In this document: piece after piece, positions 24,643-27,628 of the stretch
How positions within the stretch are numbered: position 1 is the first letter of the stretch
Layout of the letters: every line of letters begins with the position of its first letter
Position numbers and translations under genes: made by a program
Source of the DNA: Planctomycetia bacterium
GTDB lineage: Bacteria > Planctomycetota > Planctomycetia > Pirellulales > UBA1268
Assembly: GCA_009926295.1 (NCBI GenBank)
Contig: RFPF01000008.1
Location: forward strand, 1 to 27,628
Direction of reading: 5' to 3'
DNA: 27,628 nucleotides
Notes under the pieces: generated by a model
What the model saw: only the letters and a program-made list of their open reading frames with translations
What the model was told of the DNA's origin: nothing
The model's database searches: none

Positions 24643-26841
24643 TCAACGCAGCCGCGGTTCGGCAGCTTCGGCCCGGCTCGCCATCTCGGCGTAATTCCGC
24701 GATTGCTCGGCGTTGCCCTGCTCGGCGTACATCGTCGAAATATTGCCGTAGGCCACGGCGAGCGATCGCTCCTCGATCTGCTGCATGTCGACCGCCTCGA
24801 CCATCATTTCGACGCCCTTGCGGCTCAGGGCGAGCGCGTCGTCGCGGCGATCCACCTGCCAGTACGAGATCGCCATGCTGATGAATGATTCGCCGAGCCG
24901 GCCGATCTCGCCCTGCTTCGCGAAGCTCGCGTTGCCCTCCCACAACGGCACGACCTTGTCGAACCACGTCACCGCCGTCGCGTGCGCCCCCTGCTGGAGG
25001 CTGTGGAGGATGCCGATCCGGAACAGCAGGTCGCCCATCGCGCGGCGTTCCGCGTCGGTGAGTTCGCGCCGTTCGGAACCGCGTTCCATGTACGCGGCGG
25101 TGAGCGTCGCGTTCTCGAGCATGTCGGATGCGTCGCCCCGCTTCAGTCCGCCCTCGATCGCGTCGGCGAGGCCGAGCCCCACCTCCCAGTCGATCTGACG
25201 CCGCCGCCACGGATCCTGCACCTTGGCGTCGAGTTTCTCACGGGTCTCGAGGAGCCGCTTCACCCACGGCAGGGCTTCGACGCCCTCGGAGCAGCCGGCG
25301 ACGACGGCGAGCGCGCCGCGGCAGAGCGTCAACTCGAAATGGAGCCGGCTCGGGTCGTCGGCGGCGACCTCCCCCACGATCGCCTCGCTGCGGGCGATCC
25401 ACTTGGGGATCACCCGGCTCTTCTGTTGCCACGTACCCCGCGCGATCGCCAGGGCCGTGCCGAGGTGCGCATCGAGCAGGACTTCGCGGGCCGCCTTCTG
25501 GATCGCCTTCGACTGGTGCGCGACCAGTGGGGCCGACTTGCGGATGGCTTCCTCGAAGTGGCCGACGCTCTTCTGGTGGTCCGCCGGCTCCGCCGCGAGT
25601 TCCACCCGGCCGAGGAGCCGGGCCGTCTGGGCCGTGACCAGCGGCGGCACGCTCTCGAACCTCGAGACATCCTCCACCTTGGATCGGGCCGCGTCGACGC
25701 GGCCGAGCGCGAGCAGCACCTCGGCGTGCTTGAGCCTGGTCCAGATGTCGGCGGAGTCGAGCTTCTCGGCGGCTTCGACGACGGCCAAGGCCTGCTGCCA
25801 GCGGCCCTGCTCGCAGAGCAGCGCGAGGAGCAGCCGATGGGCCCGCACGTGGCGCGGATCCACCTCGATCGCATATTGAAGGTCGGCGACGGCGTAGGCG
25901 GAGCTCTGGTCGATCTCGCCCTCCGCGCGGAGCACGAACGGCTCGGGATCGAGTGGCTCCAGCAGCACGGCGAGGGCGGTCTGCGTGCCGGGCTTGACGC
26001 TGATCACGATGCCCCGTTCGGGGAACACCTCGCCGATCGACACGCCCTTCTCGTCGAGGATCGACACGGTCCGCAGGTCGGAGATCTCCATCTGCGTGGC
26101 GAGCTGCTTGAGTGCCAACGGCTCGGCGAGCTTGATGCGGATCGAATCGACCACCTCGTCGGCCAGCGTCACCTCGATCCGCTCGAAGGGCTCCATGACC
26201 CAGGACATGCCCTTCACGTTGTCGTCGCGGACGAACGCCTCCCCGGGTCCCCACGAGGCTTCGACTTCGTCGCGGGTGGTCTTGCCGGGCAGGACTCCGC
26301 GGAAGCTGGCGGGATCGACGGCCAGCGTGGGCGCGTCGGTGGGCGATTGCGGCACGGGCGCCGCGACGGGCTTCTCGAACTCCGACTCGGTTGACGGGGC
26401 GACGGGGCGGCCTTCGACGGCGATCTTGGCCGGCCTCGGAGCGGCCTCCACCGGAGGCACGGCCGCGGGCGGCGACTCCGCCGTCAGCACGCTCGTTTCC
26501 GGGCCGAGATCGGGCTTGGGCGGCGGGCTGGTCTCATCTGCCGCGGCGTCGGCATCCTTGCTGGATCGGGCCGCCGCCTCCTCGGCGAGGTCGTTCCAAC
26601 CTCCCGTGAGAACCGTGTGCGACGGGGCTGCGGGTGGCAGGGCCGGCTTCGCAGCGGCGCGGTCGCGGCCGCCGATCGTCTCGATCCACTCGGGAAGCCG
26701 CATGAGCGGACGCGGCGTCGTGACACCCGGCGCACCCGACGACCGTTCGGCCGCGACGGCGACACCGAGCGGACCGATCGCCGCGATTCCGGCGACGAGA
26801 GAATGGACGAGAAACGTGCGCGTATGCCGGTGGATGGCCAC
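24643..26841 (-). CDS. Secreted BamE-like/TPR-repeat protein
   Basis: The 732-residue protein has a signal peptide (residues 1-31, ending AVAA), then a disordered Pro/Ala-rich linker to about 175. Next comes a small domain (about 179-245) with GKTTRDEVEASWGPGEAF and a following beta-rich part that resembles the SmpA/BamE (OmlA) fold. From about 315 to the end, helix-pair repeats of TPR type appear (for example LQYAIEVDPRHVRAHRLLLALL, 321-342). It is probably a periplasmic scaffold. The specific role is unknown. The start is GTG at 26841, set by a strong AAGGAGG eight bases upstream. Confidence 0.8.
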   Translation of the reverse strand: MAIHRHTRTFLVHSLVAGIAAIGPLGVAVAAERSSGAPGVTTPRPLMRLPEWIETIGGRDRAAAKPALPPAAPSHTVLTGGWNDLAEEAAARSSKDADAAADETSPPPKPDLGPETSVLTAESPPAAVPPVEAAPRPAKIAVEGRPVAPSTESEFEKPVAAPVPQSPTDAPTLAVDPASFRGVLPGKTTRDEVEASWGPGEAFVRDDNVKGMSWVMEPFERIEVTLADEVVDSIRIKLAEPLALKQLATQMEISDLRTVSILDEKGVSIGEVFPERGIVISVKPGTQTALAVLLEPLDPEPFVLRAEGEIDQSSAYAVADLQYAIEVDPRHVRAHRLLLALLCEQGRWQQALAVVEAAEKLDSADIWTRLKHAEVLLALGRVDAARSKVEDVSRFESVPPLVTAQTARLLGRVELAAEPADHQKSVGHFEEAIRKSAPLVAHQSKAIQKAAREVLLDAHLGTALAIARGTWQQKSRVIPKWIARSEAIVGEVAADDPSRLHFELTLCRGALAVVAGCSEGVEALPWVKRLLETREKLDAKVQDPWRRRQIDWEVGLGLADAIEGGLKRGDASDMLENATLTAAYMERGSERRELTDAERRAMGDLLFRIGILHSLQQGAHATAVTWFDKVVPLWEGNASFAKQGEIGRLGESFISMAISYWQVDRRDDALALSRKGVEMMVEAVDMQQIEERSLAVAYGNISTMYAEQGNAEQSRNYAEMASRAEAAEPRLR

Positions 26842-26848
26842 GGGAAAG

Positions 26849-26894
26849 TCCTCCTTGACGGTTCGATCGGGCGGCTCGGCCGCGAAGCCCGATC
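26849..26894 (-). promoter_or_regulatory. Ribosome binding site and leader hairpin of the TPR gene
   Basis: On the minus strand, a strong AAGGAGG lies eight bases before the GTG at 26841. Just upstream, GATCGGG and CCCGATC (26865-26871 with 26888-26894) form a stem that continues as CGGC/GCCG, with a CTTCG bulge, around a CGA loop. This gives an 11-bp hairpin in the leader, close to the ribosome site. It could tune translation, or it could be a chance product of high GC. Confidence 0.35.
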
Positions 26895-27034
26895 AGTCGC
26901 GGAACGTAGGCTTCCCTCCTCACCGGGTCCAGAGCAGGTTCGGACTCCACCGTGGCCGGCGAGCCTCGCGAATTCCCCCCGGATTCCCCAGACCGCCGTC
27001 GTGCAGTGCCGCTGCGGAAGTAGAATCTGGGAAC

Positions 27035-27628
27035 ATGCAAGCCCTCGCGAAGCCCAGCGGCGGTCCCGCGCCCGCGACGTTCGTCGTCGTGGGCGGGGGC
27101 ATGGCCGGACTGGCGGCGGCGGAATCGCTCCTCGCCGGGCCGGGAAACCGGGTCGTGCTCGTCGAGCCGACGGGCCGACTCGGCGGCGTGGTCGACACGG
27201 TGCGGCGTGACGGCTGGCTCGTCGAGCGCTCCGCCGACAACTTCCTCGCGGCCCGGCCGGAGGGTCTCGACCTCGTCGAACGGCTGGGGCTCACCGACCG
27301 ACTCATCGGCGTCGATCCGGCTGTGCGCCGGGCCCTCGTGTTCCATCGCGGTCGCACGGTGCCCGTGCCGCCGGGATTCCGCCTCCTCGCCCCCGGCGGT
27401 GCGTTCGGAATCCTCCGGTCACCGCTGCTCTCGCCCGCGGCCAGGCTGCGCGTGCTGTGCGAGCGATTCATGCCCCGGGCGGCGAGCGCCGGCTCCGACG
27501 AACCGCTCGAGCACTTCGCGGTGCGCCGGCTCGGCCGTGAGGCCTTCGAGAGGCTGGTGCAGCCCCTGGTGTCGGGCATCTGGACCGCCGACCCCGCCCG
27601 ACTCAGCATGGCGGCGGCCTGCCCGGAG
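27035..27628 (+). CDS. Protoporphyrinogen oxidase (HemG/HemY type), 3' truncated by window end
   Basis: The first 198 codons are visible; the frame has no stop before the window edge. The protein begins with an FAD-binding motif (VVVGGGMAGLAAAESL, 17-32) and VEPTGRLGGVVDT (43-55), typical of oxygen-dependent protoporphyrinogen oxidase and related flavin amine oxidases. A later LVSGIWTADPARLSM segment is characteristic of this oxidase family. The enzyme would make protoporphyrin IX in haem synthesis. The symbol is used in the TIGR00562 sense; the same enzyme is called hemY or pgoX elsewhere. The ATG at 27035 is the first before the motif; no clear ribosome site is seen. The 193-base gap to the divergent TPR gene holds the promoters; I see a TAGAAT at 27021-27026. 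Confidence 0.87.
   Translation, partial: MQALAKPSGGPAPATFVVVGGGMAGLAAAESLLAGPGNRVVLVEPTGRLGGVVDTVRRDGWLVERSADNFLAARPEGLDLVERLGLTDRLIGVDPAVRRALVFHRGRTVPVPPGFRLLAPGGAFGILRSPLLSPAARLRVLCERFMPRAASAGSDEPLEHFAVRRLGREAFERLVQPLVSGIWTADPARLSMAAACPE

Noticed and set aside
1..27628. CRISPR array, insertion sequence, prophage or defence system
   Set aside because: I saw no regularly spaced repeats, transposase, integrase, phage or nuclease/effector genes. The candidate novelties are the fused enzymes and the structured intergenic DNA.

Overview
The window is a compact, GC-rich bacterial chromosome segment of about 27.6 kb. It carries 20 coding regions I can support (one cut off by the right edge), one tRNA, and several structured or repeated intergenic stretches. 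I saw no plasmid, phage, insertion-sequence or CRISPR features. The gene content looks like Planctomycetota, perhaps a Pirellulales relative. The pointers are the ClpS variant, the S1 protein with a long low-complexity N-terminus, paired Gfo/Idh/MocA and sugar-isomerase genes, small secreted Cys/Pro-rich and TPR proteins, and an amidohydrolase-adenylyltransferase fusion. This assignment is inferred from protein character, not from a marker gene.

Layout, left to right. Positions 1-398 hold degenerate repeated intergenic DNA. On the minus strand lie an SDR/DUF2867 protein (399-1832) behind a membrane-anchored zinc peptidase (1842-2696). They are followed by a sugar or sugar-acid cluster read right to left: Gfo/Idh/MocA oxidoreductase (5114-6190), TIM-barrel isomerase (4293-5114) and MFS transporter (2808-4271). 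A secreted Cys/Pro-rich protein (6233-6772, minus) diverges from a PncC-like/NadD-like fusion (6969-8132, plus). The fusion converges, with an 11-base overlap, on a thiamine-dependent 2-keto acid decarboxylase (8122-9846, minus).

The middle holds a small membrane protein (9975-10178, minus), a 330-base gene-free stretch with three strong hairpins (10216-10384), and a minus-strand terminator-like site (10430-10450). A thioredoxin-like protein, a small anchored protein, clpS and serS follow. The S1-domain protein gene (13251-14810, minus) starts 17 bases after tRNA-Leu(GAG). A DUF6580-like membrane protein follows.

The most striking region is 15703-22492. Three plus-strand genes joined by ATGA stop/start overlaps encode a complete fatty-acid beta-oxidation pathway: a FadB-type hydratase/dehydrogenase, a FadA-type thiolase, and a 1138-residue protein that joins an AMP-forming acyl-CoA synthetase to an acyl-CoA dehydrogenase. 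The first two chemical steps of the pathway are therefore on one chain. The right end carries sppA (minus), a second TIM-barrel isomerase-like gene (plus), a secreted BamE-like/TPR protein (minus) and the start of a protoporphyrinogen oxidase gene that runs off the window.

Genes are packed tightly. Convergent pairs are separated by 9 to 25 bases or overlap, which leaves little room for terminators. Copies of a hairpin-forming intergenic repeat occur near 297-386, 9905-9978 and 22574-22665.
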